64,000 nt of DNA from Streptomyces fradiae (lineage in GTDB: Bacteria > Actinomycetota > Actinomycetes > Streptomycetales > Streptomycetaceae): assembly GCF_041270065.1 (NCBI RefSeq), contig NZ_CP065958.1, positions 1,426,001 to 1,490,000 of the forward strand, read 5' to 3'. A model generated the notes under the pieces. The model saw only the letters and a list, made by a program, of their open reading frames with translations, searched no databases and had not been told where the DNA came from. Positions 1-12,065 of this stretch are shown here, one piece after another. Position 1 is the stretch's first letter; each line of letters begins with the position of its first letter. The position numbers were made by a program, and so were the translations under genes.

Positions 1-664
1 AGTCGTCCCAGTGCAGCGCGTCGATGTCGTAGCGGCGTACGGCGTCCAGCATGGCGTCCTGCACGTGCCGCCGGACCTCGGGCAGGCCCGGGTTGTAGAG
101 CATCCGCCCGTCGTGGACGAGCGCCCACTCGGGGTGCCGGCGCACCGGGTGGTCCGGGGCGAGCTTCCGCGGGTCGGCGTGGCCGGCCACCCGGTACGGA
201 TTGCACCAGGCGTGCAGCTCCAGGCCGCGCGCGTGCGCCTCGTCCACCGCCGTGCCGAGCGGGTCCCAGCCGGGGTCCCGGCCCTGCACACCGGTGAGGC
301 ACTGCGCCCAGGGCTCGTACGGCGAGGGCCACAGGGCGTCGGCCGAGGGCCGGACCTGGAGCATGACCGCGGTCATCCGGCGCCGTACCGCGAGGTCGAG
401 CCAGCCGACGAGCTCGGCGCGCTGCTCGGCGGCGGTGAGGCCGGGGCGGGACGGGAAGTCGCGGTTGGTGACGGTGGCGATCCACATGCCGCGGAATTCG
501 TCGCCCTGCCTCCGCGACCGCGCGGGGCGGCCGACGGCCTCCGCCGCCGTGGAGACGTCCCCGCCCCCGTCCCCGCCCCCGTCCCCGTCCCCGTCCCCGG
601 ACTGGAGACCGAGCGCGGTCAGGGCCGCACCCGCCATGAACCCTCTTCTACCGATCGGCGGCAT
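1..664 (-). CDS. Tat-exported glycosyl-hydrolase-like (GHL10/YngK) protein, C-terminus cut by window edge
   Basis: Only the first 221 codons lie in the window; the gene runs off the left edge. The start is an ATG at 664 and the N-terminus reads MPPIGRRGFMAG followed by an Ala/Leu-rich stretch. That is a twin-arginine signal (R6-R7-x-F), so the protein is probably exported by Tat. A low-complexity Gly-Asp run (about residues 23-36) encoded by a 6-bp tandem repeat links the signal to the domain. The domain begins EFRGMWIATVTNRDFPSR and continues with LQVRPSADALW and ELHAWCNPYR. These are typical of the glycosyl-hydrolase-like GHL10 family (YngK type), thought to be TIM-barrel hydrolases of polysaccharides. 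Substrate unknown. The family call rests on the N-terminal half only. Confidence 0.8.
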   Translation of the reverse strand, partial: MPPIGRRGFMAGAALTALGLQSGDGDGDGGGDGGGDVSTAAEAVGRPARSRRQGDEFRGMWIATVTNRDFPSRPGLTAAEQRAELVGWLDLAVRRRMTAVMLQVRPSADALWPSPYEPWAQCLTGVQGRDPGWDPLGTAVDEAHARGLELHAWCNPYRVAGHADPRKLAPDHPVRRHPEWALVHDGRMLYNPGLPEVRRHVQDAMLDAVRRYDIDALHWDD

Positions 665-840
665 TTGTCACCCCTGGCTATCGGATACGTCACAGCCCAT
701 CGGACAGCATGCCCACCCCAGAACGATCGATCATCGCGCGTGTCGGGAGTAACGTCGTGGAGTCGAGGCGGACGCGCACCGGAATCACACGGGCCCACCG
801 CCGCCAGCAGAGAAGCGAAAGGCACGAGGTGACGGACTCC

Positions 841-1701
841 ATGGCCGACATTGAGCGCATCGGAGTGGTCGGCTGCGGCCAGATGGGCGCGGGCATCGCC
901 GAGGTGTGCGCCCGCAGCGGACTCGACGTGAAGGTCGCCGAGACCACCGGCGAGGCGCTGGAGATCGGCCGCACGCGGCTCTACAACTCGCTCGCGAAGG
1001 CCGCCGAACGCGGCAAGATCAGCGAGGAGGAGCGCGACGCGACGCTCGCGCGGCTCAGCTTCACGACCGACCTGGGCGAATTCGCGGACCGCGATCTCGT
1101 CATCGAGGCCGTCGTCGAGAACGAGCAGGTCAAGACCGAGATCTTCCAGGTGCTCGACCAGGTGGTGACCCGGCCCGACGCCATCCTGGCCTCCAACACC
1201 TCCTCCATCCCGCTGGTGAAGCTGGCCGTGGCGACCTCCCGCCCCGACCACGTCATCGGCATCCACTTCTTCAACCCGGCTCCGGTGCAGAAGCTGGTCG
1301 AGCTGATCCCCGCCCTCACCACCTCCGAGGGCACGATCAGCCGGGCCCAGCTGTTCGCCGAGAAGACCCTCGGCAAGCACGCGATCCGCGCGCAGGACCG
1401 CTCCGGCTTCGTGGTGAACGCCCTGCTCGTGCCATATCTGCTCTCCGCGATCCGGATGTTCGAGTCGGGCATCGCGAGCCGCGAGGACATCGACAACGGC
1501 ATGGAGTTCGGCTGCGCCCACCCGATGGGCCCGCTGAAGCTGTCGGACCTGATCGGTCTGGACACGATCGCCTCGATCGCCGACTCGATGTACGCCGAGT
1601 ACAAGGAGCCGCTGTACGCCGCTCCCCCGCTGCTGCAGCGCATGGTGGACGCGGGCCGCCTGGGCCGGAAGACCGGCTCGGGCTTCTATCCGTACTCCTG
1701 A
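841..1701 (+). CDS. 3-hydroxybutyryl-CoA dehydrogenase (3-hydroxyacyl-CoA dehydrogenase family)
   Basis: A 286-residue NAD(P)-dependent dehydrogenase that interconverts 3-hydroxyacyl-CoA and 3-oxoacyl-CoA in fatty-acid or butyryl-CoA metabolism in the cytoplasm. The Rossmann motif GCGQMG is at residues 11-16. The catalytic His is in GIHFFNPAPV (His142) and the conserved Asn is in FVVNALL (Asn193). The C-terminal helical domain contains MGPLKLSDLIGLD and the typical ending GRLGRKTGSGFYPYS. The length matches the single-domain bacterial Hbd/PaaH type. I chose the ATG at 841 because family members begin M-x-DIERxGVVG; an in-frame GTG at 829 is possible. A strong terminator follows the gene. Confidence 0.93.
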   Translation: MADIERIGVVGCGQMGAGIAEVCARSGLDVKVAETTGEALEIGRTRLYNSLAKAAERGKISEEERDATLARLSFTTDLGEFADRDLVIEAVVENEQVKTEIFQVLDQVVTRPDAILASNTSSIPLVKLAVATSRPDHVIGIHFFNPAPVQKLVELIPALTTSEGTISRAQLFAEKTLGKHAIRAQDRSGFVVNALLVPYLLSAIRMFESGIASREDIDNGMEFGCAHPMGPLKLSDLIGLDTIASIADSMYAEYKEPLYAAPPLLQRMVDAGRLGRKTGSGFYPYS

Positions 1702-1718
1702 GACCCCGGGAGTGCTCT

Positions 1719-1766
1719 GCCGGACGGCTCGTACACCGCACAGGTACGGGCCGTCCGGCGTTTTTT
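1719..1766 (+). terminator. Intrinsic terminator after the 3-hydroxyacyl-CoA dehydrogenase gene
   Basis: Arms 1719-1734 and 1744-1759 are perfectly complementary (GCCGGACGGCTCGTAC with its complement apart from one G-C/T pair) around a 9-nt loop. A run of six T at 1761-1766 follows. A clear U-tract is uncommon in Streptomyces, so this is a textbook rho-independent terminator. Confidence 0.9.
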
Positions 1767-1815
1767 CGCGGGCTCGTCCCGGCCTCGGCCGGGCCCGCCC
1801 CTGCCTCGGCCGGGC

Positions 1816-2346
1816 TCACCCCAGCCGCAGGTGGTGCAGGAGCAGCAGCCCGGCGGCCATGCCGGCGGCCGGGACCTCGCCGCGGGCGATCATGTCGGGC
1901 ACGAGCTTGAGCGGCACCCATTCCAGGCGTGAGGACTCGAAGGCGTCCTGCGGCGGACCGGTCCAGGTGGCCTCCTCGCTCCAGTAGAGGTGGTGGCGGG
2001 CGTCGGAGAGGCCGTTGGAGGGCTCGACGGTGAGCAGCGGGCGCAGCGGCCCGGGGCGCCAGCCGGTCTCCTCCTCCATCTCGCGGGCGGCGGCGGCCGC
2101 GAGGTCCTCGCCGTCCTCGACGACCCCGGCCGCGAGCTCCCAGCCCCAGCTGTCGGTGATGAAGCGGTGGCGCCAGAGCAGCAGGACCTCGTCGGCGGCG
2201 TTGACGGCGGTCGCGGCGGCGACCGGGCGCAGCCGGATCAGATAGTGGTCGAGGCGGCGGCCGTCGGGGAGTTCGACGTCCGCGAGGTTGACCCGGAACC
2301 AGCGGTTCTCATACACGGGCTGTTCGTTCAGTTTCGTCCATTGCAC
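1816..2346 (-). CDS. NUDIX hydrolase (ADP-sugar pyrophosphatase-like)
   Basis: A 176-residue NUDIX protein. The full NUDIX box G-x5-E-x7-REUxEExGU is seen at residues 74-96 (GVVEDGE ... REMEEETGW), supplying the metal-binding glutamates for hydrolysis of a nucleoside diphosphate linked to another moiety. The N-terminal WFRVNLADVELPDGRRLDHYLI and the downstream PSNGLSDARHHLY resemble the ADP-ribose/ADP-sugar pyrophosphatase branch, but the substrate cannot be fixed from sequence. It converges on the upstream dehydrogenase, with the terminator between. The start ATG at 2346 is the only good one. Length is normal for the family. Confidence 0.9.
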   Translation of the reverse strand: MQWTKLNEQPVYENRWFRVNLADVELPDGRRLDHYLIRLRPVAAATAVNAADEVLLLWRHRFITDSWGWELAAGVVEDGEDLAAAAAREMEEETGWRPGPLRPLLTVEPSNGLSDARHHLYWSEEATWTGPPQDAFESSRLEWVPLKLVPDMIARGEVPAAGMAAGLLLLHHLRLG

Positions 2347-2350
2347 GTTT

Positions 2351-2399
2351 TTGCCACCTTCCGACAGCCTTCGACAGGTCGGTGATTACTTGGTGGCAA
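2351..2399. promoter_or_regulatory. Nested inverted repeat ahead of the NUDIX gene
   Basis: Outer arms TTGCCACC (2351-2358) and GGTGGCAA (2392-2399) enclose a second pair, CCGAC (2361-2365) and GTCGG (2378-2382). It lies immediately upstream of the NUDIX start and just past the end of the TPR-regulator gene, so it could be an operator or a hairpin. Function not known. Confidence 0.4.
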
Positions 2400-2432
2400 T
2401 ATCGCAGGTGCGACCCGGTCGCAAGGACACGC

Positions 2433-3773
2433 TCACAGGGGCACGCGCAGCGCACTGTCGACGATCTCGGCCGCCCGGCGCGCATCCGCTCCCCCGCTCG
2501 CGAGCAACTGTTCGCGGACGAGCAGCAGCCGTTCCCGCAGCCGCCGCGACTCCATCCCCCGGGCCCGCTCGGTCATCTCCACCGCCGTGTCCGCGGCGCG
2601 GTCCGGCTCGCCCTGCCGCAGCTCGATCTGACAGAGCATCGCGAGCCGGTGCACCCGGCCCCGGTCGTGGGCCGGGGTGCCGACGGCGGCGGCCGCGTGC
2701 TCATGGGCCGCGGCCAGTTCGCCCAGACTGAGCAGGGCCTCCGCCACCTGCACGTTGACCAGGCCCGGCTGCACATAACCGGTCTCGGCCGGCTCGCTGC
2801 CCGGGCTGATCCGCTCCGCCTCGGCCTCCGCCCGCCGGATCCGGGCGAGCGCCGCCGCGCCGTCGCCGAGATGCGCGTACGCCTTCGCCTGCATCGCCGT
2901 CAGATCGGCGGCGAGCGCCGGCGTGATCTCGTGGCGCGCCGAGCGAAGCGCCGCCTCCGCGAAGGCCACCGCCTGCCGGTACTCCCCCATGAACAGGCAC
3001 TGGTTGACGAGCAGCGCCACCACATAGGCGCCGAGCCCGCGGTCGCCGCTCGCCTTGGCGAGCCGCAGCGCCTGGTGGAAGTAGCGCTGGGCCAGACCCT
3101 GGGCGTCGGAGTCGTACGCGCAGATCCCGGCCACCGCCACCAGACCGCCGGTCGCCCGGTGCAGCTGCCGGCCGAGCGCGTCGCCGTAACCGCCGCGCAG
3201 CAGCGGCGCGGTCTCGGTGGTGAGGAAGCCGACGATCCGGGCGCGGGTGGCCATGCCGCCGGCCTTGCGATACATCTGCTCGTAGTGCGCCCGCGCCGCC
3301 GCCAGCATCGACACATCGGCGGCCGAGACGCGGGTGCGGCCGGCCCGCGAGACATCGGCGTCCTCCGGCGGGTTCTCCCACTCCCACACCGGCATCACCG
3401 CGGGGTTCCCGGTCACGGCGGGCGCCCCTATGACGTGCGGGCGGCGCTGCTCGTCGGAACGCCAGAGGGCGGTGGCCCGCTCGACGAAACCGGCGAGCGG
3501 GGAGCCGGGCGCGGGCAGGACCGCGCCGGGTACGCCGAGGCCGATGTCGTCGAGGGTGACGGCGCGCTGCAGCCGCCCGGCGAGCACCTCGCAGATCAGG
3601 TCGGGCACCTGGCCGCGCGGGCGCTGGCCCTTCAACCAGCGGGCCACGGCGGTGTGTTCGTAGCGCAGGGCGAGCCCACGGGCGCGGCCCGCCTGGTTCA
3701 CCCGGGCGGCGAAGCCGGCGTGGGAGATGCCCGCTTCGGCGAGCATCGCGTCGAGGAGGGTGTTGGGGTGCAT
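2433..3773 (-). CDS. HTH-TPR transcriptional regulator, NsdA/NsdB-like
   Basis: A 446-residue protein in two parts. Residues about 1-70 (LLDAMLAEAGISHAGFAARVNQ ... HTAVARWLKGQRPRGQV) look like a degenerate Xre-type helix-turn-helix. The remainder is helical and repeat-rich, with TPR-like units such as GLAQRYFHQALRLAKASGD and HRLAMLCQIELRQGEPDRAA. This architecture is that of the Streptomyces TPR regulators related to NsdA and NsdB, which repress sporulation and antibiotic production. The family resemblance is recognised; which paralogue this is, and its targets, are not. The ATG at 3773 (MHPNTLLDAML) is preferred over upstream in-frame starts because the longer reading is low-complexity and antisense-like. 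Confidence 0.8.
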   Translation of the reverse strand: MHPNTLLDAMLAEAGISHAGFAARVNQAGRARGLALRYEHTAVARWLKGQRPRGQVPDLICEVLAGRLQRAVTLDDIGLGVPGAVLPAPGSPLAGFVERATALWRSDEQRRPHVIGAPAVTGNPAVMPVWEWENPPEDADVSRAGRTRVSAADVSMLAAARAHYEQMYRKAGGMATRARIVGFLTTETAPLLRGGYGDALGRQLHRATGGLVAVAGICAYDSDAQGLAQRYFHQALRLAKASGDRGLGAYVVALLVNQCLFMGEYRQAVAFAEAALRSARHEITPALAADLTAMQAKAYAHLGDGAAALARIRRAEAEAERISPGSEPAETGYVQPGLVNVQVAEALLSLGELAAAHEHAAAAVGTPAHDRGRVHRLAMLCQIELRQGEPDRAADTAVEMTERARGMESRRLRERLLLVREQLLASGGADARRAAEIVDSALRVPL

Positions 3774-4057
3774 GGGACCGCTCCGGTGATTCGGTGCGCT
3801 CAGACTAGGGCCTGTCCGGCGGAACACGCCCCGGTACGGGCCGCTTTCGCACGGGGTGTGAATGAAGTACTCGTTGTTCCCTTCCGTGCACGCTGTCGAA
3901 GTCGCCCCGGTACGGGTTGACTTGGCTCCCTCGCCGAAGGGCGAGGACCGGGCCGCCGGCTCCCCCTCGTACAGTGCGGTCGCCCGGTCCGCGCGCCGTC
4001 CGTGCTGCTGATCTGCCCGACACTCCGTGGCAGCGCGGGCGGCGCCGGCCACCCCGG

Positions 4058-4074
4058 CCCCTCTCAATGAGGGG
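4058..4074 (-). terminator. Hairpin overlapping the end of the phosphatase gene
   Basis: CCCCTC (4058-4063) pairs with GAGGGG (4069-4074) around a 5-nt loop that contains the stop codon of the upstream minus-strand phosphatase gene. It is a small stem, so termination here is possible but not strong. Confidence 0.4.
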
Positions 4075-5101
4075 AGGGCGTGGGCCGGGTACGGCGCAGC
4101 CCGGGTTCGGCGGGCTGCGCCGGTACCCGTACCCGGTCGTTGCGGACGACGAGAAGGGCCACGTCGTCGGCGAGCCGGCCGCCCGTGTGCCGCAGCAGGG
4201 CGGTGTGCACCTGTCGTACGAGCTCCGCCGGGGCCTCCCGGGCCGCGCCGGCGAGCACCGCGGGCAGCGGGAAGAACCGGCCCCGGTGGTCCCGGGCCTC
4301 CTCGGCGCCGTCGGTGTGCAGCACCAGGGTCTCGCCGGGCAGCAGCCGGGGCGCGGTGTACGGCACGAGGTCGGCGGGCAGCGGGAACGAGCCGAGCGGG
4401 GGCAGCGGATCGCCGACGGGTACGGGCTCGACGCACCGGCCGCCGATCCGGTACGGGCCGGGGTGCCCGCAGTCCAGGACCCGGAGCTCCCCGTCGGGCC
4501 CGATCTCCAGGAGCAGCAGGGTCACGAACTCCTCGGCCACCGGGTGCTCCTCGCGGGCCCGCTCGCACAGATGCCGGCCGAGCGCCCGCTCCAACCTCCG
4601 CAGCACGTCCGCGAGTTCGGCCTCGTCGTGGGCCGCCTCACGGAAGCTCCCGAGCAGCGCGACCACCGTGCCGAGCGCGGCGAGCCCGTGCCCGCGCACG
4701 TCCCCGATCACGATCCGCACCCCGTACGGCGTGGCCACCGCCTCGTACAGATCCCCGCCCACCACCGCGCCCCGCGCGGCCGACAACTGCCCCGCCGCGA
4801 CCGCGAGTCCGTCGATCCGCGCCGCCGGCGGCCGCAGCAGCACCTGCTGCGCGGCCTCGGCCACGGCCCGCACCCGCGCCAGCTCCCGCACGAGCCCGCC
4901 CCGCGCCCCGAGCAGCAGCCCGATCCCGACGGTCAGGAACACCACACTGGTGGCCACCCGCATCGGCAGCCCCGGCTCGCGGGCCAGCGGACACCACAAC
5001 CGCCACGCCACGGCCAGCCCGCCCCACACCACCGGAGCCACCAGCGGACCACTCCGCCTCAGCCGGGAGCCCTCGCCGACCACTCCCCAGTCACGGAACA
5101 T
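4064..5101 (-). CDS. Membrane-anchored SpoIIE-type PP2C serine phosphatase
   Basis: A 345-residue protein. Two or three hydrophobic N-terminal segments (about residues 15-65) anchor it in the membrane. From about residue 110 it has a SpoIIE/RsbU-class PP2C domain: VVGGDLYEAV and IGDVRGHGLAALGTV carry metal-binding aspartates, and LDCGHPGPYRI, HTDGAEEARD and DDVALLVVR complete the set. In Streptomyces such phosphatases usually dephosphorylate anti-sigma-factor antagonists and so tune alternative sigma factors. No partner kinase or antagonist lies nearby. The ATG at 5101 has a GGAAGGG ribosome site; a start at 5281 would add a low-complexity leader. Confidence 0.85.
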   Translation of the reverse strand: MFRDWGVVGEGSRLRRSGPLVAPVVWGGLAVAWRLWCPLAREPGLPMRVATSVVFLTVGIGLLLGARGGLVRELARVRAVAEAAQQVLLRPPAARIDGLAVAAGQLSAARGAVVGGDLYEAVATPYGVRIVIGDVRGHGLAALGTVVALLGSFREAAHDEAELADVLRRLERALGRHLCERAREEHPVAEEFVTLLLLEIGPDGELRVLDCGHPGPYRIGGRCVEPVPVGDPLPPLGSFPLPADLVPYTAPRLLPGETLVLHTDGAEEARDHRGRFFPLPAVLAGAAREAPAELVRQVHTALLRHTGGRLADDVALLVVRNDRVRVPAQPAEPGLRRTRPTPSPH

Positions 5102-5296
5102 CCACGGCCCTTCCCGAGGCCCGCCAGCGCCCGAAGACCCTGCGGCACACAGGCCCGCCCCTGTGACCGCGTCGATTCTCGCGACCCCCACCGCACCGGG
5201 GACACCCTCCCCCGGAGATCTCACCCGAAGGAGTGAGTAACCCCGACGGGTGTCCCGTACGGAAGTACGGGCGTACGGCACAGGGCGGGCGCACGA

Positions 5297-5338
5297 AAGG
5301 GGCCCTGCCCCGGGTGTTCGCCCCGGGCAGGGCCCCTT
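5297..5338 (-). terminator. Terminator hairpin downstream of pheT
   Basis: AAGGGGCCCTGCCC (from 5297) pairs perfectly with GGGCAGGGCCCCTT (ending 5338), a 14-bp GC stem in the short gap after the pheT stop codon. There is no long T-run, as usual in Streptomyces. Confidence 0.75.
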
Positions 5339-5357
5339 GTCAAGTGCTCCTGAACCG

Positions 5358-7888
5358 TCAGGCGCCGCGCAGCACCGCGCCCGTGTGCTCCGACGCCGTG
5401 GCGACCGCGGCGTCGCGGGCCGCGGTGGCCTCGTCGACCGTCAGGGTGCGGTCGGGGGCGCGGAAGCGGAGGGCGTAGGCCAGGGACTTCTTGCCGGGGC
5501 CGATCTGGTCGCCGGTGTAGACGTCGAACAGGCGGATGGACTCCAGGAGTTCGCCCGCCCCGGCGGCCAGGTGGTGCTCGACCGTGGCGGCGGGGACGTC
5601 CTGGTCGACGACCAGGGCGACGTCCTGGGTGGCGACCGGGAAGGCCGAGATGCTCGGGGCCTTCAGGGGGCCCTCGCTCGCGCGCTCCAGGATGTCGAGG
5701 TCCAGCTCCATCGCGCAGGTGCGGGCCGGGAGGCCGAGGGCCTTGACCACGCGGGGGTGGAGCTCGCCGGCGTGGCCGGCCAGGACCTTCTCGCCGTCGA
5801 TGACGACGTGGAAGGAGGCGCAGCGGCCCGGGTGCCACGGGGCGTGCTGGTCGGCGGCGATCAGCAGCTCCGTGCCGGACTCAGTGGCGATCAGGCGCGC
5901 GGCCTGGATCGCGTCGGCCCAGTCGGCCGGGCGGCCCTTGCCCCACCAGCCGGCCTGCTCGCGGGAGCCGGCCAGGACGACCGCGGCGCGGCGCGGCTGC
6001 GCGGGCAGCGCGGCGTTGACGCGGGCGATGTCCTCGTCGGAGGGACGCCCGTCGACACCCAGGCGGACGGCCACGGCCGGCTGCCCCTCGGTGGGACGGA
6101 AGACCAGACCCGTCTCGAACAGCGCCAGGTCGTGGCTGCCGCGCCCGTCGTTGCGGCGCAGCGCGCCGAGCAGGCCCGGCAGCAGCGTCGTACGGAGCGC
6201 GGGCTCCTCGTCGGACAGCGGGTTGACCAGCTTGACCACCCGGCGGCGGGCGTCGTCCGCGTCCAGGCCGAGCTGGTCGAAGACCTGCTCGCCGATGAAC
6301 GGGTAGTTCAGCGCCTCGACGTAGCCGGCGCCGGCCAGCGTGCGGCCCACCCGGCGGTGGACGCGCTGGCGCTCGGTGAGGCCGCGGCCGGCCGGGGGCT
6401 TCGGCAGCGTGGAGGGCAGGTTCTCGTAACCCTCCAGGCGGATGACCTCCTCGGCGAGGTCGTTCGGCACGTACAGGTCGGGACGCCACGACGGGACGGT
6501 GACGACGAGCTCGTCCTGCCCGTAGACGTCGCAGCCGATCTCCTGCAGGCGGCGGACGACGGTCTCACGGCCGTAGTCGACGCCCGCGACCTTGTCCGGG
6601 TGGTGCGCCGGCATGGTGATGGTGTGCGGCGCGGACGGGGCGACCACCTCGGTGACGCCGGTCTCGGCCGTGCCGCCCGCGAGCAGCACCAGCAGGTCGA
6701 CGCAGCGCTGCGCGGCCGCGCTCGGGGCCTTCGGGTCGACGCCCCGCTCCCAGCGCTTGGAGCCCTCGGTCGACAGCTTGTGGCGGCGCGAGGTCCGGGC
6801 GATGGTGATCGGGTCGAAGTGCGCGGCCTCGATGACGACCTCGGTGGTGCCCGTGACGACGCCGGTCTCGGGGTCGGTCTCCGGGTCGGCGATCTCCGTG
6901 TGGGCGCCGCCCATGACACCGGCGAGCGCGATCGGGCCGCTGTTGTCGGTGATCACCAGGTCGCCGGAGTCGAGGACGCGCTTGGCGCCGTCGAGCGTGG
7001 TGATCGTCTCGCCCTCGGCGGCGCGGCGGACCCCGATGGGGCCGTCGAGCCGGGTGCGGTCGTAGGCGTGGAGCGGGGTGCCCAGCTCCAGCATCACGTA
7101 GTTGGTGATGTCCACGGCCAGCGAGACCGAGCGCATGCCGGCCTTCTGCAGGCGGCGCTGCATCCAGATCGGGGTGCGGGCCTCGGGAGCCACGCCCACG
7201 ACCGTGCGCGCGGTGAAGCGGTCGCAGCCGATCGGGTCGGCGATCTGGACCGGGTAGCCGTACGCGTTGGGCGCGGGCACGTCGAGCAGCGCCGGGTCGC
7301 GCAGCGGCAGGCCGTACGCGATGGCGGTCTCGCGGGCGACGCCGCGGATCGAGAGGCAGTAGCCGCGGTCCGGGGTGACGGCGATGTCGAGGACCTCGTC
7401 GAACAGCTCCAGGAGGACCGTGGCGTCGGTGCCGACCTCGTACTCCGGCGGCAGCACGATGATGCCGTGCGTGCCGTCGTCGCCCATGCCGAGCTCGTCG
7501 CCCGAGCAGATCATGCCGCGCGAGACCCTGCCGTACGTCTTGCGCTCGGCGATCCGGAAGTCGCCGGGCAGCACGGCGCCGGGCAGGGCCACGACGACCT
7601 TGTCGCCCTCGGCGAAGTTCCGGGCGCCGCAGATGATCTCCTGCGGCTCGCCGGTGCCGTTGGCCTGACCGACGTCGACGGTGCAGAAGCGGATCGGCTT
7701 CTTGAACTCGGTCAGTTCCTCGATGGTGAGGACCTTGCCGACCACCAGCGGGCCGGTGAGGCCGGCGCCGAGCTGTTCGACGGTCTCGACCTCGAGGCCG
7801 GCCGAAATGAGCTTGGCCTGTACGTCACGGCCGGTCACGGTCGCCGGCAGGTCGACGTACTCCCGCAGCCAGGAAAGCGGGACCCGCA

Positions 7889-7889
<1 letters not shown>
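5358..7889 (-). CDS. pheT: Phenylalanyl-tRNA synthetase beta subunit
   Basis: A 843-residue beta chain of the cytoplasmic alpha2-beta2 phenylalanyl-tRNA synthetase, which charges tRNA-Phe and edits misactivated tyrosine. It opens with [15 protein letters not shown]. Then come the tRNA-binding (EMAP-like) domain at about 40-150 ([21 protein letters not shown]), the B3/B4 editing region (about 210-370), the B5 region, a degenerate synthetase core ([19 protein letters not shown]), and the C-terminal anticodon-binding ferredoxin-fold domain (from about 750, [18 protein letters not shown]). Length is normal. The start codon overlaps the pheS stop by one base (TGATG), indicating translational coupling, and a terminator follows. 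Confidence 0.98.
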
Positions 7890-10496
<2,607 letters not shown>

Positions 10497-10598
10497 CCCC
10501 GTAATCCCACCCCTCCGTGTACCGCAGTGGGCCCCGAGAGCGTCACCCTACTAGGCGAAAGGCCGTCAGGTGGAGTGGTGGCGTGGCGGATTGGGGTG

Positions 10599-11447
10599 TC
10601 AGCCGGTGGTGCGAGGGGTGCGGGTGCGCTGGGCGCGCGCCGAGGCGTAGAGGCACACGGCGGCGGCGGTCGCCAGGTTGAGGCTCTCGGCCTTGCCGTG
10701 GATCGGGACGCGGACGACGGCGTCGGCGAGCGCCCGGGTCTCCTCCGGGAGTCCCCAGGCCTCGTTGCCGAAGACCCAGGCGGTCGGGCCGCCCATGGTG
10801 CCGGCGTCCAGCTCGGCGTCCAGGTCGTCCTCGCCGGCCCCGTCGGCGGCGAGGATCCGCACGCCGGCGTCCTTGAGGCCGGCGACGGCCTGCTCGACCG
10901 GGACGCCGACGGCGACCGGGAGGTGGAAGAGGGAGCCGACGGAGGCGCGCACGGACTTCGGGTTGTAGAGGTCCACGGACGCGTCGGTGAGGATCACCGC
11001 GTCGGCGCCGGCGGCGTCGGCGCAGCGCAGCACGGTGCCGGCGTTCCCGGGGTCGCGGACGTGCGCGAGGACGGCGACCAGCTTGGGCCGGGCGGCGAGG
11101 ATGTCCTCGAACGGCGAGTCGAGGAAGCGGCAGACGCCGACGAGGCCCTGCGGGGTGACGGTCTGCGAGACCTCGGCGAGGACGGCGTCGGAGGCGAGGT
11201 GCACGCGGGCGCCGGAGGCGCGGGCGGCGTCGACGATCGGCGCGTAGCGCTCGGCGGCCTCGACGGTGGAGAAGAGCTCGACGAGGGTGGGCTCTCCGGA
11301 GGCACCGCGGTGCTCGACGGCCTCGCGGACGGCCTGCGGGCCCTCGGCGATGAAGAGGCGGTCCTTGCCCCGGAAATTGCGCTTGGCGAGCCTCCGGGCG
11401 GCGACGACGCGCGGCGAACGCGGGGAGATCAGCTCGGGGGTGGACAT
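10599..11447 (-). CDS. SpoU/TrmH-family RNA 2'-O-ribose methyltransferase
   Basis: A 282-residue SPOUT methyltransferase expected to put a 2'-O-methyl group on rRNA or tRNA ribose using S-adenosylmethionine. An N-terminal substrate-binding domain (KRNFRGKDRLFIAEGPQAVREAV) is followed by the knotted catalytic domain. That domain has motif 1 VRDPGNAGTVLRCADAAG, motif 2 WVFGNEAWGL and motif 3 ESLNLATAAAVCLY. The exact target base is unknown; 23S rRNA is the usual one for genes next to rplT in actinobacteria. The gene is downstream of rplT on the same strand but separated by a strong terminator, so expression is probably independent or by read-through. Confidence 0.92.
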   Translation of the reverse strand: MSTPELISPRSPRVVAARRLAKRNFRGKDRLFIAEGPQAVREAVEHRGASGEPTLVELFSTVEAAERYAPIVDAARASGARVHLASDAVLAEVSQTVTPQGLVGVCRFLDSPFEDILAARPKLVAVLAHVRDPGNAGTVLRCADAAGADAVILTDASVDLYNPKSVRASVGSLFHLPVAVGVPVEQAVAGLKDAGVRILAADGAGEDDLDAELDAGTMGGPTAWVFGNEAWGLPEETRALADAVVRVPIHGKAESLNLATAAAVCLYASARAQRTRTPRTTG

Positions 11448-11515
11448 GTGCCTGCGGCTCTCTGACTCGTCGGACGGAAGCGGAAGCGAACGGTGGAGGG
11501 GGCGGTCAACGCGCC

Positions 11516-11544
11516 GGACCCGCAGGCGCGAGGCCTGCGGGTCC
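11516..11544 (-). terminator. Terminator of the infC-rpmI-rplT operon
   Basis: GGACCCGCAGGC (11516-11527) and GCCTGCGGGTCC (11533-11544) are perfectly complementary 12-bp arms with a 5-nt loop, 26 bases past the rplT stop codon. Confidence 0.85.
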
Positions 11545-11570
11545 GGGCAGAAGTACTGCGGCCTGGAAGA

Positions 11571-11957
11571 TCAGGCGGCGGCCTTCGGGGCGTTGACGTC
11601 GGCCGGGAGGGCCTTCTGCGCGACCTCGACCAGCGCGGCGAACGCGTTGGAGTCGTTGACGGCCAGCTCGGCGAGGATCTTGCGGTCCACCTCGATGTTG
11701 GCGGCCTTCAGACCCTGGATGAGGCGGTTGTACGTCATGCCGTTCAGGCGGGCAGCGGCGTTGATGCGCTGGATCCACAGCTGACGGAAGTCGCCCTTGC
11801 GCTTCTTGCGGTCGTTGTAGTTGTAGACCAGCGAGTGGGTGACCTGCTCCTTGGCCTTGCGGTACAGGCGCGAACGCTGACCGCGGTAGCCGGAGGCCTG
11901 CTCGAGGATCGCCCGGCGCTTCTTGTGGGCGTTGACTGCCCGCTTGACGCGTGCCAC
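11571..11957 (-). CDS. rplT: 50S ribosomal protein L20
   Basis: A 128-residue L20 (bL20), a 23S rRNA-binding protein needed early in 50S assembly. The basic N-terminal extension [20 protein letters not shown] and the globular part [23 protein letters not shown] are diagnostic. It is the third gene of infC-rpmI-rplT. In Firmicutes and enterobacteria L20 represses this operon by binding RNA; whether that applies here is unknown. A C-terminal Ala/Pro-rich tail ([10 protein letters not shown]) is slightly longer than in E. coli. Confidence 0.98.
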   Translation of the reverse strand: MARVKRAVNAHKKRRAILEQASGYRGQRSRLYRKAKEQVTHSLVYNYNDRKKRKGDFRQLWIQRINAAARLNGMTYNRLIQGLKAANIEVDRKILAELAVNDSNAFAALVEVAQKALPADVNAPKAAA

Positions 11958-12065
11958 TTCTTTACTCCTTGTAGCGGGGCCGTGGTGTCTTCACACGACC
12001 CGGAAATCGGATGGGTCCCGGTCTGTGCCGGATGCCCTCGTCAGTGCCGAGGGCGGGAGATCAGA

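Noticed and set aside
3774..4568. Upstream extension of the TPR regulator to 711 residues
   Set aside because: The added 265 residues are low-complexity Arg/Pro/Ala, overlap the convergent-strand phosphatase end, and the conserved family start is at 3773.
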